Source: Candidatus Argoarchaeum ethanivorans (GTDB taxonomy: Archaea > Halobacteriota > Methanosarcinia > Methanosarcinales > EX4572-44). Taken from it: 64,000 nucleotides of DNA. The translations under genes were made by a program, and so were the position numbers. Location: positions 62,001 through 126,000 of the forward strand of contig RPGO01000040.1 of NCBI GenBank assembly GCA_004193545.1. Direction: 5' to 3'. This document shows, one piece after another, positions 52,580-62,071 of this stretch. The first letter of the stretch is position 1. Each line of letters opens with the position of its first letter. Below the pieces are notes generated by a model. That model ran no database searches and had not been told where the DNA came from. It saw only the letters and a list, made by a program, of their open reading frames with translations.

Positions 52580-53184
52580 TTTTTTACCTCATTCTTTTCT
52601 TTACGACTGATGATATTATTTGACTATCACCACATTAGTTATATGTTGTTTTAATATTACTTAGTAGTTTCGGTAAATGCAGTATCCCCGAAAGAAATTT
52701 ATATGGGGCTGAGCTTCAAAGATGCGTTGTTATAGAGATGTGCAAGATGAACAACAAAAGAATTGTGTTGACAGAGAAGAAATCAGCAAGGGCGAACGGA
52801 TAGACGGCAGGAAGCTATCGCGTTGTCAGGCCATTGAAACATCATGGGTTCAGTGGTAGTATGTCCACCGGGACCCGGGTTTTCTTCCCAGAAAATGCAG
52901 TAGCTCGAGCTTGGGCACTCTCGATATTTTTGTTCATTCCCGTGGATTCGGAGATACTGAAATGTGTGCATTTCATCTTATCTTGAAGGACTGGGTTTTC
53001 TTGCATGAAGTCTGTAACATACCGACAGCCCATCTGGATAATATAAGATTCATTCCTTGAGTTCCATGCAGATCAGTGATGCCTCGAATTTAGAGAGACT
53101 CTTACAATTCGAAATCATAGTAAAAATAAGCCTAAATGGGGGTTCATATCGAAAAATAAGCATTCATTTTAGAAATATCTAATT
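52580..53184. other. Intergenic, no gene; tRNA-like fragment
   Basis: No gene is supported. The stretch near 52846-52895 contains GGTTCAGTGGTAGTAT, which looks like the D arm of a tRNA-Gly. Anticodon and T arms cannot be completed, so it may be a fragment of an old tRNA or chance. Confidence 0.3.
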
Positions 53185-53715
53185 ATGGGAAAAACTCTTT
53201 ATTTCGATAGTGAGATGTTGGACATAATAAAAATGAAAATTGATAAAGATGTGAAAATGAGACCTTCAACTGATGAGTATTTTATGGAAATCGCTCGTGT
53301 GGTAGCACACCGCTCCACCTGTCTTCGAAACAAGGTAGGCGCGGTAATTGTCAGGGATAAGCGCATCTTATCCACCGGCTACAATGGTGCGCCGCACAAC
53401 ATGGAGCACTGCCTGGACATTGGCTGTATGCGGGACCAGCAAAACATCGCATCTGGCACGCGGCATGAAGTATGTAGAGCAGTGCATGCAGAACAGAATG
53501 CAATCATCCAGAGTGCACTGCATGGCATCAGTATAAAGGATGCCACCATTTATTGCACTCACCAGCCCTGCATACTCTGTGCTAAGATGTTAATCAACGC
53601 ACACATCAAGCGGGTGGTGTTCGAGGAATCGTATCCGGACAGGGAAGCAATTAATTTTTTCAATATGGCAGCAGTGGAAGTAGTGCAGTTAGAGAGCAAG
53701 ATAGAAGAAAAGTGA
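53185..53715 (+). CDS. dCMP/cytidine deaminase family protein
   Basis: This is a zinc-dependent deaminase of the dCMP deaminase group, providing dUMP for thymidylate synthesis. The catalytic HAEQNA motif ([10 protein letters not shown]) and the cysteine pair [12 protein letters not shown] are intact. The core starts at [13 protein letters not shown]. The first 24 residues (from ATG 53185) are unusual; a start at 53257 would give a typical 152-residue enzyme. It overlaps the next gene by TGATG. It may act together with the thymidylate synthase at 3907. Confidence 0.87.
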   Translation: MGKTLYFDSEMLDIIKMKIDKDVKMRPSTDEYFMEIARVVAHRSTCLRNKVGAVIVRDKRILSTGYNGAPHNMEHCLDIGCMRDQQNIASGTRHEVCRAVHAEQNAIIQSALHGISIKDATIYCTHQPCILCAKMLINAHIKRVVFEESYPDREAINFFNMAAVEVVQLESKIEEK

Positions 53716-55154
53716 TGAAAATTTATATTAAAACGTATGGCTGTACTGCCAACCATGCAGATTCCAGATATATTGCCGAGGCAATTACCAGCATCGGTCA
53801 CACACTCTGTGATGAAGCAGATGCAGATATGATTATTGTTAACACCTGCACGGTTACAGAATGTACCGAGCAGAGAGTGCTCTCATACATCCGGAGTCAC
53901 CACCATGACCACCACAGTGACAACCACTGCCATCACAGCGACAACCATGGAAAAGATATGATCGTTGCAGGATGCCTTCCCGCGGCACAGCCAGAATATA
54001 TGCGCCACCTTGGAATTGACAAATTCATTACACCAAGAACACTTAACGATATTACAAGGCTCATTCCCAAAAACACTACAAAGCCAGTTCCTGAAAACAC
54101 TGCACCAGGTTTGATACCCAAAAATTCTCTTCCAACCAGCACAGCCATTGCCGTTCCAATGGAAACAATGGGGTCCGGGCATAAAACATCTCACAACAAT
54201 CTTTCAACCAGCAGAGCTATAACAGCTCCAGTAGAAACAACGGGGCGTGACCGGAAAACAACTCACAATCGTCTTCCAACCAGTACAGCCATTGCCGCTG
54301 TAAATATTGCTACAGGGTGCATTGGAGAATGCTCCTATTGCATCGTCAAAAAAGCAAGAGGAGAGCTCACAAGCAAATCCATACCAGAAATAAAACAGGA
54401 GGTTACTAAACTTATATCAAATGGGATATGGGAGATTCAACTTGCTGGACAGGATACAGCATGCTATGGCCTGGATACAGGATACAGCCTGCCAGAGCTA
54501 TTGGACGAGCTATCAAACATTCGAGGGGATTTTCGCATCAGAGTGGGAATGATGAACCCTGCTGCTGCAAAGAATATTACAGGTGAACTGATTGAAGCCT
54601 ACCAGAATGAGAAGATATACAAGTTTCTGCATCTGCCGGTACAAAGCGGCTCTGACACCGTACTTGAAGATATGAAGCGCCATTACAAAACAGAAGACTA
54701 CCGCAAGATCATAAGCGCATTTAGAAGCAGCTATCCGGATGGAATCGTCTCCACTGATTTTATTGTGGGGTATCCGACCGAGAGAGGTGAGGATTTTCAA
54801 CACACGCTTGCATTGTTAAGAGAGGTGCAAGCATTCAAGGTTAACATCACACGCTTTTCACCACGCCCCCACACGAAAGCCAGCCAGTTAAAAGAGATTT
54901 CCAGTGGAATAAAAAAGGAACGCTCAAGAGAGCTTACAAAAGAACATCATCGAATAGCCAGGCAAATTCTTCATCGCTACATCGGCAAAACCTGCAAGGT
55001 AACAGTCACTAAACGTGGAAAAAATAACACCAGCGTCACTAGGGATGATAATTATCGATATATTGTGATAAAAGAAAAACTACCACTCACCTCACAGCAC
55101 AAAGTCAAAATAACAGATGCAGCAGTTACATATTTAGTAGGAGAGAGGATGTGA
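53715..55154 (+). CDS. MiaB-like tRNA methylthiotransferase (archaeal, t6A to ms2t6A)
   Basis: This radical SAM enzyme of 479 residues belongs to the archaeal MtaB-like group (TIGR01578), which makes 2-methylthio-t6A37 in tRNA. An N-terminal UPF0004 domain has cysteines in TYGCTANHADS and NTCTVTE, and a third in AGCLPAAQPEY. The radical SAM cluster is CIGECSYC. A C-terminal TRAM-like region follows. Two oddities stand out: a His-rich insertion (HHHDHHSDNHCHHSDNHG) and a 24-residue repeat (54129-54272 and a partial third copy) just before the SAM cluster. The gene overlaps the deaminase stop by one base. The substrate t6A is made by the KEOPS/Cgi121 pathway. Confidence 0.88.
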   Translation: MKIYIKTYGCTANHADSRYIAEAITSIGHTLCDEADADMIIVNTCTVTECTEQRVLSYIRSHHHDHHSDNHCHHSDNHGKDMIVAGCLPAAQPEYMRHLGIDKFITPRTLNDITRLIPKNTTKPVPENTAPGLIPKNSLPTSTAIAVPMETMGSGHKTSHNNLSTSRAITAPVETTGRDRKTTHNRLPTSTAIAAVNIATGCIGECSYCIVKKARGELTSKSIPEIKQEVTKLISNGIWEIQLAGQDTACYGLDTGYSLPELLDELSNIRGDFRIRVGMMNPAAAKNITGELIEAYQNEKIYKFLHLPVQSGSDTVLEDMKRHYKTEDYRKIISAFRSSYPDGIVSTDFIVGYPTERGEDFQHTLALLREVQAFKVNITRFSPRPHTKASQLKEISSGIKKERSRELTKEHHRIARQILHRYIGKTCKVTVTKRGKNNTSVTRDDNYRYIVIKEKLPLTSQHKVKITDAAVTYLVGERM

Positions 55155-55217
55155 GTTTGCAGGCTAACATTTAATAGACCAACACTCTTATATGTGTTTT
55201 TACCTAACCATAATATT

Positions 55218-55382
55218 ATGAACTCTATGAATTTGAAGAACACCGTCTTGCTTGTTGCAGCAGTGATTGTTGCACTCCTGCTTTTTCGCTTGCTTTTTCA
55301 ATTTATCGTATGGATTATATATGTAGTGCTGTTTTTAATAATTGTATACGCGGCATATAATTTTTTAAAGAGAACTTTATGA
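55218..55382 (+). CDS. Small single-helix membrane protein
   Basis: This 54-residue protein from MNSMNLKNTV contains one long hydrophobic stretch (about residues 8-45, LLVAAVIVALLLFRLLFQF and following) and a short basic tail (NFLKRTL). It is probably membrane-inserted. The frame is preceded by two other ATGs (55194 and 55209). The short length makes it less certain. The next gene is on the opposite strand. Confidence 0.5.
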   Translation: MNSMNLKNTVLLVAAVIVALLLFRLLFQFIVWIIYVVLFLIIVYAAYNFLKRTL

Positions 55383-55435
55383 ACTATTCCACCCCTTTTA
55401 TGTCATCATGATTTAGTGTTCAAAGGTTTTTTTAT

Positions 55436-55473
55436 CTTAAAAAATAAAAAGAGTGCGTGGACATTCCACGCAC
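55436..55473 (-). terminator. Hairpin and T-rich tract after the repeat protein gene
   Basis: On the minus strand GTGCGTGG pairs with CCACGCAC across a 5-nt loop (stem arms at 55453-55460 and 55466-55473). A T-rich run (TCTTTTTATTTTTTAAG) follows down to about 55436. It stands 12 bp after the stop of the secreted repeat protein. Confidence 0.55.
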
Positions 55474-55484
55474 ACAGCACAGAC

Positions 55485-55889
55485 TTATCGATTACGTTCT
55501 TTGCCCTGTCCGCCATTACCGCGACCATTTCCATCTCGCAATGGCTCATAATCGTCGTCCTGCCTGTTTGGAATGCCATCGCCGTCAGAGTCTCTGCCGT
55601 TGATGCCGATGTTGTCACAGACACCATCACCATCTTCATCGACAAAGTTCATGCCGCCGCATCCGGATCCACCGCGTCCGCGTCCGCGGTCGTTATCGCA
55701 GACACCATCGCCGTCAGCGTCCACGAATTCTGGGCGGTCGCCGCTGTTGTCACAGATTCCATCGCCGTTAGTATCCACATATTTGGCGCCACCAACGCCG
55801 CCACCATGTCCGTACTGAGCAGCAGCAATTCCTGCGGAGAGTGCGACGAGTGCAACGATCAGGATTCCAGTTATTGTTCTTGTCTTCAT
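55485..55889 (-). CDS. Secreted calcium-binding-type repeat protein
   Basis: This protein of 134 residues has a signal peptide (MKTRTITGILIVALVAL then SAGIAAAQ). Repeats of the form (Y/F)VDxDGDGxCDN occur: YVDTNGDGICDNSG, FVDADGDGVCDNDRG, FVDEDGDGVCDNIG, then RDSDGDGIPNRQDDD. The Asp-rich loops resemble thrombospondin type 3 or dockerin-like calcium sites, and each of the first three has a cysteine. The rest is Gly-rich. It is probably an extracellular protein. Start chosen at ATG 55889, since the upstream ATG (55931) adds an improbable segment. Confidence 0.65.
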   Translation of the reverse strand: MKTRTITGILIVALVALSAGIAAAQYGHGGGVGGAKYVDTNGDGICDNSGDRPEFVDADGDGVCDNDRGRGRGGSGCGGMNFVDEDGDGVCDNIGINGRDSDGDGIPNRQDDDYEPLRDGNGRGNGGQGKERNR

Positions 55890-56005
55890 TTTTGTTTTCA
55901 CCTCCTGTTCGAGTTTAGCCCATTTGGGCAATACTCAATTAGTGGGCTTAATAAATATCATTATTCCAGAATTATATCCCAATCTAACCAGAATCATACC
56001 CAAAT

Positions 56006-56314
56006 TCACTCCGAACTGAGGTATAGCAGCACCAAAAGTGCCATAAATTCGAGTATGTCCGGTATCACGTCAAGCGGCCCGAGTACGCACATCCGACGCC
56101 CGCACGCAGCAGCATGCATGCATGGAGTCGATGTGACTGCCTGTAAGAGCAGGATAAACACAAATATCATCAAACCCAGTGTGAACTTCGATTTGATCTG
56201 TGCGTAACTTCGGATATAAATAGCAAGCAATAAAACCAGCAGTACTACATTTGCTGTGGTTATGATCGTCTTGATGTTCATTATGAGTACTGGATCGTAC
56301 ATAGATAGTTGCAT
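56006..56314 (-). CDS. Small integral membrane protein
   Basis: This 102-residue protein has about three hydrophobic helices (TTANVVLLVLLLAIYIRSYA, FTLGLMIFVFILLLQAVTS, LEFMALLVLLYLSSE). A cysteine-rich loop (PCMHAAACGRRMCVLGP) could bind metal. It lies 12 bp after a winged-helix regulator on the same strand, suggesting a small operon. The family is not recognised. Confidence 0.6.
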   Translation of the reverse strand: MQLSMYDPVLIMNIKTIITTANVVLLVLLLAIYIRSYAQIKSKFTLGLMIFVFILLLQAVTSTPCMHAAACGRRMCVLGPLDVIPDILEFMALLVLLYLSSE

Positions 56315-56326
56315 ATTATCACCTAT

Positions 56327-56614
56327 TTACTTTAATTTATTCCCAATTTTCTCCCAAATCTCTTCAAATAGAGCATAATTTCCCTCCATGACTGATGATA
56401 AAAAATACATTGTGCCATAGCCACCACCCACAGATGTGATCATGCCGTTGTCGGAAAGAACCTTTAGATGGTGTTTTATCGTCTTATAGTCCAATCCCAA
56501 CACTTCTGATAACTGATTGGCATTGTATGGGCGGTCATGCATCGCCTTGATTACGCGAGCACGGTTCACACCACCTTTTGTGCCTGCAATCAGCCACCAG
56601 AGTAAGCGTTTCAT
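56327..56614 (-). CDS. ArsR-like winged-helix regulator
   Basis: This is a 95-residue winged-helix transcription regulator. The DNA-binding part RVIKAMHDRPYNANQLSEVL with DYKTIKHHLKVLSDNGMITS is typical of ArsR-like archaeal proteins. A C-terminal helix (FEEIWEKIGNKLK) may dimerise. It precedes the small membrane protein gene by 12 bp and probably controls it. Confidence 0.75.
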   Translation of the reverse strand: MKRLLWWLIAGTKGGVNRARVIKAMHDRPYNANQLSEVLGLDYKTIKHHLKVLSDNGMITSVGGGYGTMYFLSSVMEGNYALFEEIWEKIGNKLK

Positions 56615-56783
56615 AGCATGTAATTAACAGGCATGCTTTATAATCATAATCTCTTGAGAGCCCCAAAAAAAGCAGAGGAATGGGCAAACCAACCTTTCAC
56701 AGAAGCGTACATGGCAATCACCCGCACTTGCCGCCTATACATTGCAGTAACAAGCCCGGTGATCTAAGCATGTCACATCATAT

Positions 56784-57521
56784 TTACAACCGTTTTGGCA
56801 GGCTTCTCCCGTGAAGTTTTATTGCAACCGTCATAAAGATTACAAAGAATATCATAAGGGCTGTGGCATCAACTAAAATCGAATAGTAATTGGTCCCTTG
56901 GAACGAATATCTGCAAAGGTCAGTTATGTAGGTCAGGGGAGATGCCAATGCCAGCACCTGTCCCCACAATGGCAGTTCTCCGACCGGGATAAATATACCG
57001 CTTATGAATACCAGTGGAAATTTTACCATCGTGGATATCATCATCACGGTGGAGGTCATGCTGGTTGGTGTGGATGAGAATATCAGCCCCATAGCTGAGA
57101 AGCAGAATGCAGCCAGTACAATGCCAGCGGCAAGGATGAACGGATGTTCGACTGTCACACCGATTGCCATTCCAACCATTATTGGAACGAGAGATATCCC
57201 AATCCCGAAGAGCACGGATGCCAGCATATCACCCAGCAGGATCGTTGTGATGGAGACCGGGGCTGCTGCAAGTCGCTCCAGGCTCCTGGTCTGTGTCTCG
57301 GTGGGTGCAATCACAGGAGTGATCGACATTGATGTGAAGAAGATCGTCATGCTCAGCAGTCCTGCGATAAGAAAATCAACAGTTAGATCTCTTCCTATCA
57401 CGAATGCCAGAAAAAGGAATACTGGAAAGAGAATACCAAATATTACTACAGGTCCCTTCATATAATAAATCCTGATATCTTTTTTGGCAATTGCACAGGC
57501 ACGTTTTAGCTGATCGATCAT
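56784..57521 (-). CDS. ABC-2 type transporter permease
   Basis: This 245-residue membrane protein of the ABC-2 family has about six hydrophobic segments and the conserved block FFTSMSITPVIAPTETQTRSLE and MVKFPLVFISGIFIPVGELP. It works with the ATPase encoded 4 bp upstream (overlap with its stop) to export lipids, polysaccharide, drugs or other substrates. Substrate unknown. The operon begins with a winged-helix regulator. Confidence 0.88.
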   Translation of the reverse strand: MIDQLKRACAIAKKDIRIYYMKGPVVIFGILFPVFLFLAFVIGRDLTVDFLIAGLLSMTIFFTSMSITPVIAPTETQTRSLERLAAAPVSITTILLGDMLASVLFGIGISLVPIMVGMAIGVTVEHPFILAAGIVLAAFCFSAMGLIFSSTPTSMTSTVMMISTMVKFPLVFISGIFIPVGELPLWGQVLALASPLTYITDLCRYSFQGTNYYSILVDATALMIFFVIFMTVAIKLHGRSLPKRL

Positions 57522-58444
57522 CCCTTCTCCTCTGTGAGTTTGATGAACACATCTTCAAGCGTTGGTGTCAGCGTGTTTAGCATCACGATTTCCAGATTAT
57601 TTGACCGGGAATAATCCACCAGTTGATATATCGTCCTACCGGGTTCGTTCGTATACAAACGTAGTTTATCGCCGCTCATCCGGACATCGATGACTCCTGA
57701 TAGGTCTAAAAGATCAGAAGCATCTACAGGCATGTCAAAACTGACCTCCACCCATTCTAACCCAGCAATTCTCATTTTGAGCTTTTCCGGGGCGTCTATG
57801 GCTGCTATCTTTCCATGATTGATGATTGCGACTCTGCTGCACAGCTCGTTTGCCTCCTCCATGTAGTGAGTGGTGAGAAAGATGGTTTTACCTCCTTTGT
57901 TTAACTCCAGTACCATATCCTTGATCAACCGTGCACTTATAACATCCAGACCCGATGTTGGCTCATCGAGAAAAAGTATTTCCGGGTCGTTCATGAGAGA
58001 CATGGCAAGGATGAGTTTTTGCTTCATCCCTTTGGAGAATGTCTTAACCTTGTGATCTTTTCGATCATAGAGATTAAACTTGTTCAAAAGCTCTTCCGCT
58101 CTCTTTTTAGCATGGTTTTTTGGTACACCGTACAGGTCTGCCATAAACTGTAAATTATTCCACGCAGAAAGTTCGTTGTATGCATTTGACAATTCTGGAA
58201 CAACTCCAATGATCTGTTTGGCTTTAATCGATTCACTCCGCAGATCAAAACCCATGATACTAACCTTGCCAGAAGTTGGTTTGATAACTCCAGTAAGTAT
58301 CCGCACAGTTGTAGTCTTACCTGCACCGTTTGGTCCCAAAAAACCAAATATTTCCCCTTCTTCCACTTCAAAACTGATATGGTCAACTGCTGTAAATCCA
58401 TTGTAATCTTTTGTTAGCTCACCGACCTCAATTACGGTTTTCAT
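57518..58444 (-). CDS. ABC transporter ATPase (ABC-2 exporter)
   Basis: This ATP-binding subunit of a drug- or polymer-type exporter has Walker A GFLGPNGAGKTTTVRIL, signature FSKGMKQKLILAMSL, Walker B EILFLDEPTSGLD and switch His in TTHYMEEAN. The C-terminal domain (residues about 220-308) is typical of the exporter group. Its start ATG is at 58444; the frame is open to 58459, but the overlap with the regulator favours the shorter form. Overlaps the regulator by 17 bp and the permease by 4 bp. Confidence 0.9.
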   Translation of the reverse strand: MKTVIEVGELTKDYNGFTAVDHISFEVEEGEIFGFLGPNGAGKTTTVRILTGVIKPTSGKVSIMGFDLRSESIKAKQIIGVVPELSNAYNELSAWNNLQFMADLYGVPKNHAKKRAEELLNKFNLYDRKDHKVKTFSKGMKQKLILAMSLMNDPEILFLDEPTSGLDVISARLIKDMVLELNKGGKTIFLTTHYMEEANELCSRVAIINHGKIAAIDAPEKLKMRIAGLEWVEVSFDMPVDASDLLDLSGVIDVRMSGDKLRLYTNEPGRTIYQLVDYSRSNNLEIVMLNTLTPTLEDVFIKLTEEKG

Positions 58445-58757
58445 TGTCCTGCGCTCCATTTCCTAACAAATCGATGACTATTTGCGTTGTTTTTAGTTTC
58501 CAGACTTTCTCAGGCGCTCCCCCTCCCTTTTCTCTGTACTCAGAAACTTCAATGATGCCAGCACGACTCAACTCTGACAGGTGATAATACAATCCGGAAG
58601 AGGTTAGTTTTGCGTTGCGCCCGGTTAAAAATTCATATATTTCCCTTGTGCTCTTGCTGCCCACTCCAATAAAATCAATGATTGTCCATCTGGTCGGGCA
58701 ATGGAGTGCACTGATGCATGTTTTAAATTTTAGCATACGTGGATGGCAATTACACAT
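58428..58757 (-). CDS. Winged-helix (ArsR/PadR-like) regulator
   Basis: This 109-residue DNA-binding protein carries a winged helix (CISALHCPTRWTIIDFIG and KLTSSGLYYHLSELSRAG), then a wing (IEVSEYREKGGGAPEKVW). Opening an ABC-2 operon with this protein is common and suggests control of the exporter. The first residues MCNCHPR may not belong; a second ATG (MLKFKTCI) lies 7 codons later. Confidence 0.75.
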   Translation of the reverse strand: MCNCHPRMLKFKTCISALHCPTRWTIIDFIGVGSKSTREIYEFLTGRNAKLTSSGLYYHLSELSRAGIIEVSEYREKGGGAPEKVWKLKTTQIVIDLLGNGAQDNENRN

Positions 58758-58954
58758 TGTATCACTTGAATATTACAGTGTTTCACAATAATATTACAGG
58801 CTTAAATATGTTTCGATGAGTGAAAACCATAGTTAAATCCTATTGAAACCAGAGAGACTGCAAACATTTGTTACGTCAATATGTAATCATATTTTTTGGA
58901 CAACGCGTATTGCTTTTATACTATGAACTCTTTAAAATTCACGGTTGTAGGCGA

Positions 58955-59875
58955 ATGTTGACAAGTTCTAATTTTGAGTCATTGCTAAAAAAACACGGCT
59001 ATCACATGGCAGGTAGTCATAGTGCTGTTAAAACCTGCCTGTGGTTAAATAAAAGCCTTCGTGGTGAAGGGAAATGCTATAAATTCCAGTTTTATGGTAT
59101 AGCTTCTCATCGCTGCGTCCAGATGACACCAACGATGCAGTGTAACCAGAAATGCCTCCACTGCTGGCGCCCAACTGAAATAGATGTTCCAGAAACAGGA
59201 TGGGACTCACCAGAGTTGATCGTAGAAGAGTCATTAAAGGCTCAGCAGAAATTAATCTCAGGTTACGGGGGTGCTGATATAATCGATAAAACGCTCTGGG
59301 AAGAGGCAAAAAATCCACGTCATGTGGCGATATCCCTCGCAGGTGAGCCAACGATTTATCCGTATCTCGACCGTCTTATTGATACATTCCACAGTAAAAA
59401 TATGACCACTTTTGTTGTTACAAATGGCACATATCCTGCAATGGTGGAACAGATTAATCCCACCCAGTTGTATTTGAGTCTCAATGCACCAGATGAATAT
59501 ACGTATCGGCAAACCTGCAACCCCCAGGAAGAGGGGTTGTGGAAACGTATCTGCAAGAGTCTTGACATCCTGCGAGAAAAAGAGACTCGAACTGTTCTTC
59601 GTATCACCTTAACAGAGGGGTTAAACATCAGCAGCCCAGAAGGCTATGCAGCTCTAATCGATCGTGCAAGTCCGGATTATATTGAAATAAAAGCCTACAT
59701 GCATCTTGGTTTTTCGCAAAAGAGGCTTGAAAGGTCTGCGATGCCAACTCACCAGCGAATTCGCGAGTTTTCAGAAAGAATCATGCAATACACTGATTAT
59801 AAACAAGCAGATGAAAGTCAGATCAGCAGAATAGTGCTATTATCTAAAAACGGGGATGTGAAAAAAATAGTTTAA
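58955..59875 (+). CDS. taw1: Taw1, 4-demethylwyosine synthase
   Basis: Taw1 is a radical SAM enzyme that makes 4-demethylwyosine at position 37 of tRNA-Phe. The radical SAM cluster is in MQCNQKCLHCWRPTE (CxxxCxxC). Other blocks are SLAGEPTIYPYLDRLID, TNGTYPAMVEQINPTQLYLS and YIEIKAYMHLG. The 306-residue length is right for archaeal forms, which lack the N-terminal flavodoxin domain of eukaryotic TYW1. ATG 58955 gives the family's N-terminus (MLTSSNFESLLKKHGY). The upstream 29 codons from 58868 look unlike coding sequence. Confidence 0.92.
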   Translation: MLTSSNFESLLKKHGYHMAGSHSAVKTCLWLNKSLRGEGKCYKFQFYGIASHRCVQMTPTMQCNQKCLHCWRPTEIDVPETGWDSPELIVEESLKAQQKLISGYGGADIIDKTLWEEAKNPRHVAISLAGEPTIYPYLDRLIDTFHSKNMTTFVVTNGTYPAMVEQINPTQLYLSLNAPDEYTYRQTCNPQEEGLWKRICKSLDILREKETRTVLRITLTEGLNISSPEGYAALIDRASPDYIEIKAYMHLGFSQKRLERSAMPTHQRIREFSERIMQYTDYKQADESQISRIVLLSKNGDVKKIV

Positions 59876-59898
59876 ATAGGGGAAACGGGTGTTACTTG

Positions 59899-61923
59899 AT
59901 GATATCTGCTGTTTTGAAGCGTAATGGACGTCTGGTCAGTTTTAACCGCTTAAAAATTGATGCTGCAATCTTGAAAGCATTTGACGCAGTGGAAGAAGAC
60001 ACTTCAACAGTCTCCGAGCTTGCAGAAAAGGTTGCAGTGAAGCTTGAAGAAAGAAGCGGGACTCTCGGTGTCGAGGAAATTCAGGATGTTGTGGAGCATG
60101 TACTGATCGATGCTGGTTTTGCTGACGTTGCTAAAGCATATATCCTGTATCGAGAGAAAAGAAGCGAGATCCGCCGTGCCAAGATGTTTTTTGGAGTGCG
60201 TGATGAATTAAAGCTCAGTGTTAATGCTGCGAAGGTACTTGAAAAACGATATCTTTTAAAGGATAATCATGGCAGTGTTACAGAGTCTCCTTCACAGATG
60301 TTTTTTCGTGTAGCAGAAGCAGTAGATAGTAATCGCGGGCATGCAAGCGAATTTTATGAAGTAATGAAAAATTTACAGTTTCTCCCCAATTCGCCAACCT
60401 TGATGAATGCTGGCGCTCCACTCGGGCAGTTAAGTGCATGCTTTGCGCTGCCTGTCAAGGACTCTCTTGAATCAATTTTCACAGCGGTTAAACAGATGTC
60501 AATAATCCAGCAGTCTGGTGGAGGCACCGGCTTCTCATTTTCACACCTGAGGCCAAGAGGAGACATCGTGCGATCCACTCATGGTGTAGCGTCAGGTCCA
60601 GTGTCTTTTATCAGGGTATTTGATACAGCCACTGATGTGATTAAACAGGGTGGAAAGAGGAGAGGTGCTAATATGGCAGTGATGCATGTAAGCCACCCTG
60701 ATATTATCGAGTTCATCACAGCAAAAGCAAAAGGCGTTTTTACCAATTTCAATTTTTCAGTGGCAGTAGACGATGCTTTTATGAAAGCGCTTGAACATGG
60801 AGAAGAGTACGCTCTTATAAACCCAAGAAACCGGAGGATGGTTAGAAGTGTTGATGCAGGAAGCCTCTGGAATCTTATTGCTGAAAAGGCATGGGAATGT
60901 GGAGACCCTGGTCTTATTTTTATTGATGAGATTAACCGTTACAACCCAACACCAGAACTTGGAGAGATTGAAAGCACCAACCCCTGCGCTGAGCAACCAC
61001 TGTTACCTTATGAATCCTGCAATCTTGGCTCTATTAATCTTTCAAAACTGGTTAGAAATGAGGAGATTAATTGGGATTTACTATCAGAGCTTGTGACAAC
61101 CGGCATCAGATTCCTTGATTTTGTGATTGATGTTAACCGATTCCCGCTCAAAAGAATTGCCAAGGTTACAAGAGGTAATCGGAAAATTGGACTTGGTGTG
61201 ATGGGTTTTGCAGACATGCTTGTACAGCTTCACATACCTTATGACAGCAGTGAAGCACTCAAACTGGCAGAACAGATAATGAAACACATATCGAGGATTG
61301 CAGGTGAAACTTCAATGGATCTTGCAGAAAAATACGGTGATTATCCAAATATTGACAGAAGTATGCACCGTGTTAGAAGAAGGAATGCAACGCTTACAAC
61401 CATAGCGCCAACCGGCAGTCTGAGCATCATTGCTAATTGTTCAAGCGGCATCGAGCCGATCTTTGCTATATCCTTTGTGCGAAACATACTGGAGGGGGCA
61501 AGACTTGTGGAGGTAAATCCATATTTTAAACAGATCGCAAAACAGAGAGGTTTCTACAGCCCATCTCTGATGAATAAGATTGCAAGAACAGGAAGTGTAG
61601 CAAACATGAAGGATGTTCCACGTGATATACAGGAAGTGTTCAAAACAGCGATGGACATAACTACTTCAGCTCATGTGAAGATGCAGGCAGCATTCCAGAA
61701 ATATACTGATAATTCAGTATCAAAAACCATTAATCTGCCTCCTGATGCAGGAATAAGCGATGTGAAGCAAGCCTACATCCTTGCATTCAAACTTAAATGT
61801 AAAGGCATAACCGTGTTTCGCTATGGATGCAAGGACGAGCAGGTGTTATATCTTGGTGTACCTGGGGTTCCCGTTGATCCTGAATATGTGGGAAGATGCA
61901 CCCGCGACGACTGCGTGTACTGA
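59899..61923 (+). CDS. nrdJ: Adenosylcobalamin-dependent ribonucleotide reductase (class II)
   Basis: This 674-residue protein reduces ribonucleotides to deoxyribonucleotides with coenzyme B12. An N-terminal ATP-cone (VLKRNGRLVSFNRLKIDAAI) regulates activity. The catalytic core has LSACFALPVKDS (first Cys of the redox pair), NPCAEQPLLPYESCNLGSIN (thiyl radical Cys and Glu, then Cys) and TIAPTGSLSIIANCSSGIE. The C-terminus CTRDDCVY carries the cysteine pair that recycles the active site, shorter than in many homologues. ATG 59899 is used since TTG 59896 is weaker; a GGGTGT site precedes it. Taw1 is 23 bp upstream. Confidence 0.93.
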   Translation: MISAVLKRNGRLVSFNRLKIDAAILKAFDAVEEDTSTVSELAEKVAVKLEERSGTLGVEEIQDVVEHVLIDAGFADVAKAYILYREKRSEIRRAKMFFGVRDELKLSVNAAKVLEKRYLLKDNHGSVTESPSQMFFRVAEAVDSNRGHASEFYEVMKNLQFLPNSPTLMNAGAPLGQLSACFALPVKDSLESIFTAVKQMSIIQQSGGGTGFSFSHLRPRGDIVRSTHGVASGPVSFIRVFDTATDVIKQGGKRRGANMAVMHVSHPDIIEFITAKAKGVFTNFNFSVAVDDAFMKALEHGEEYALINPRNRRMVRSVDAGSLWNLIAEKAWECGDPGLIFIDEINRYNPTPELGEIESTNPCAEQPLLPYESCNLGSINLSKLVRNEEINWDLLSELVTTGIRFLDFVIDVNRFPLKRIAKVTRGNRKIGLGVMGFADMLVQLHIPYDSSEALKLAEQIMKHISRIAGETSMDLAEKYGDYPNIDRSMHRVRRRNATLTTIAPTGSLSIIANCSSGIEPIFAISFVRNILEGARLVEVNPYFKQIAKQRGFYSPSLMNKIARTGSVANMKDVPRDIQEVFKTAMDITTSAHVKMQAAFQKYTDNSVSKTINLPPDAGISDVKQAYILAFKLKCKGITVFRYGCKDEQVLYLGVPGVPVDPEYVGRCTRDDCVY

Positions 61924-61926
61924 AAA

Positions 61927-62016
61927 CTGCACAACTTCGTTGTACAGAGTTATTGGATAACCTTTAATTCTCGACTTTCGCAAGTACAGAGTTATTGGAT
62001 AACCTTTAATTCTCGA
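61927..62016. repeat. Palindrome and 42-bp tandem repeat after nrdJ
   Basis: CTGCACAAC and GTTGTACAG flank TTC at 61927-61947. A 33-bp block (GTACAGAGTTATTGG at its start) occurs at 61942-61974 and again exactly at 61984-62016, a period of 42 bp. A similar TAACCTTT(A/G)ATT segment lies near 63606. Confidence 0.75.
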
Positions 62017-62071
62017 TTGCGCGACACATGCCCTGTTTTTCCAACCAGTTCTGCAATGTGTACTGAAATGT

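Noticed and set aside
52840-52900. Possible tRNA-Gly with D arm GGTTCAGTGGTAGTAT
   Set aside because: Anticodon arm is too short, the T stem does not pair and no acceptor stem is found.
55416-56207. Plus-strand frame of 263 codons
   Set aside because: It is antisense to the secreted repeat protein; the repeats of that gene cause the open frame and its Ser/Ala/Val-rich product.
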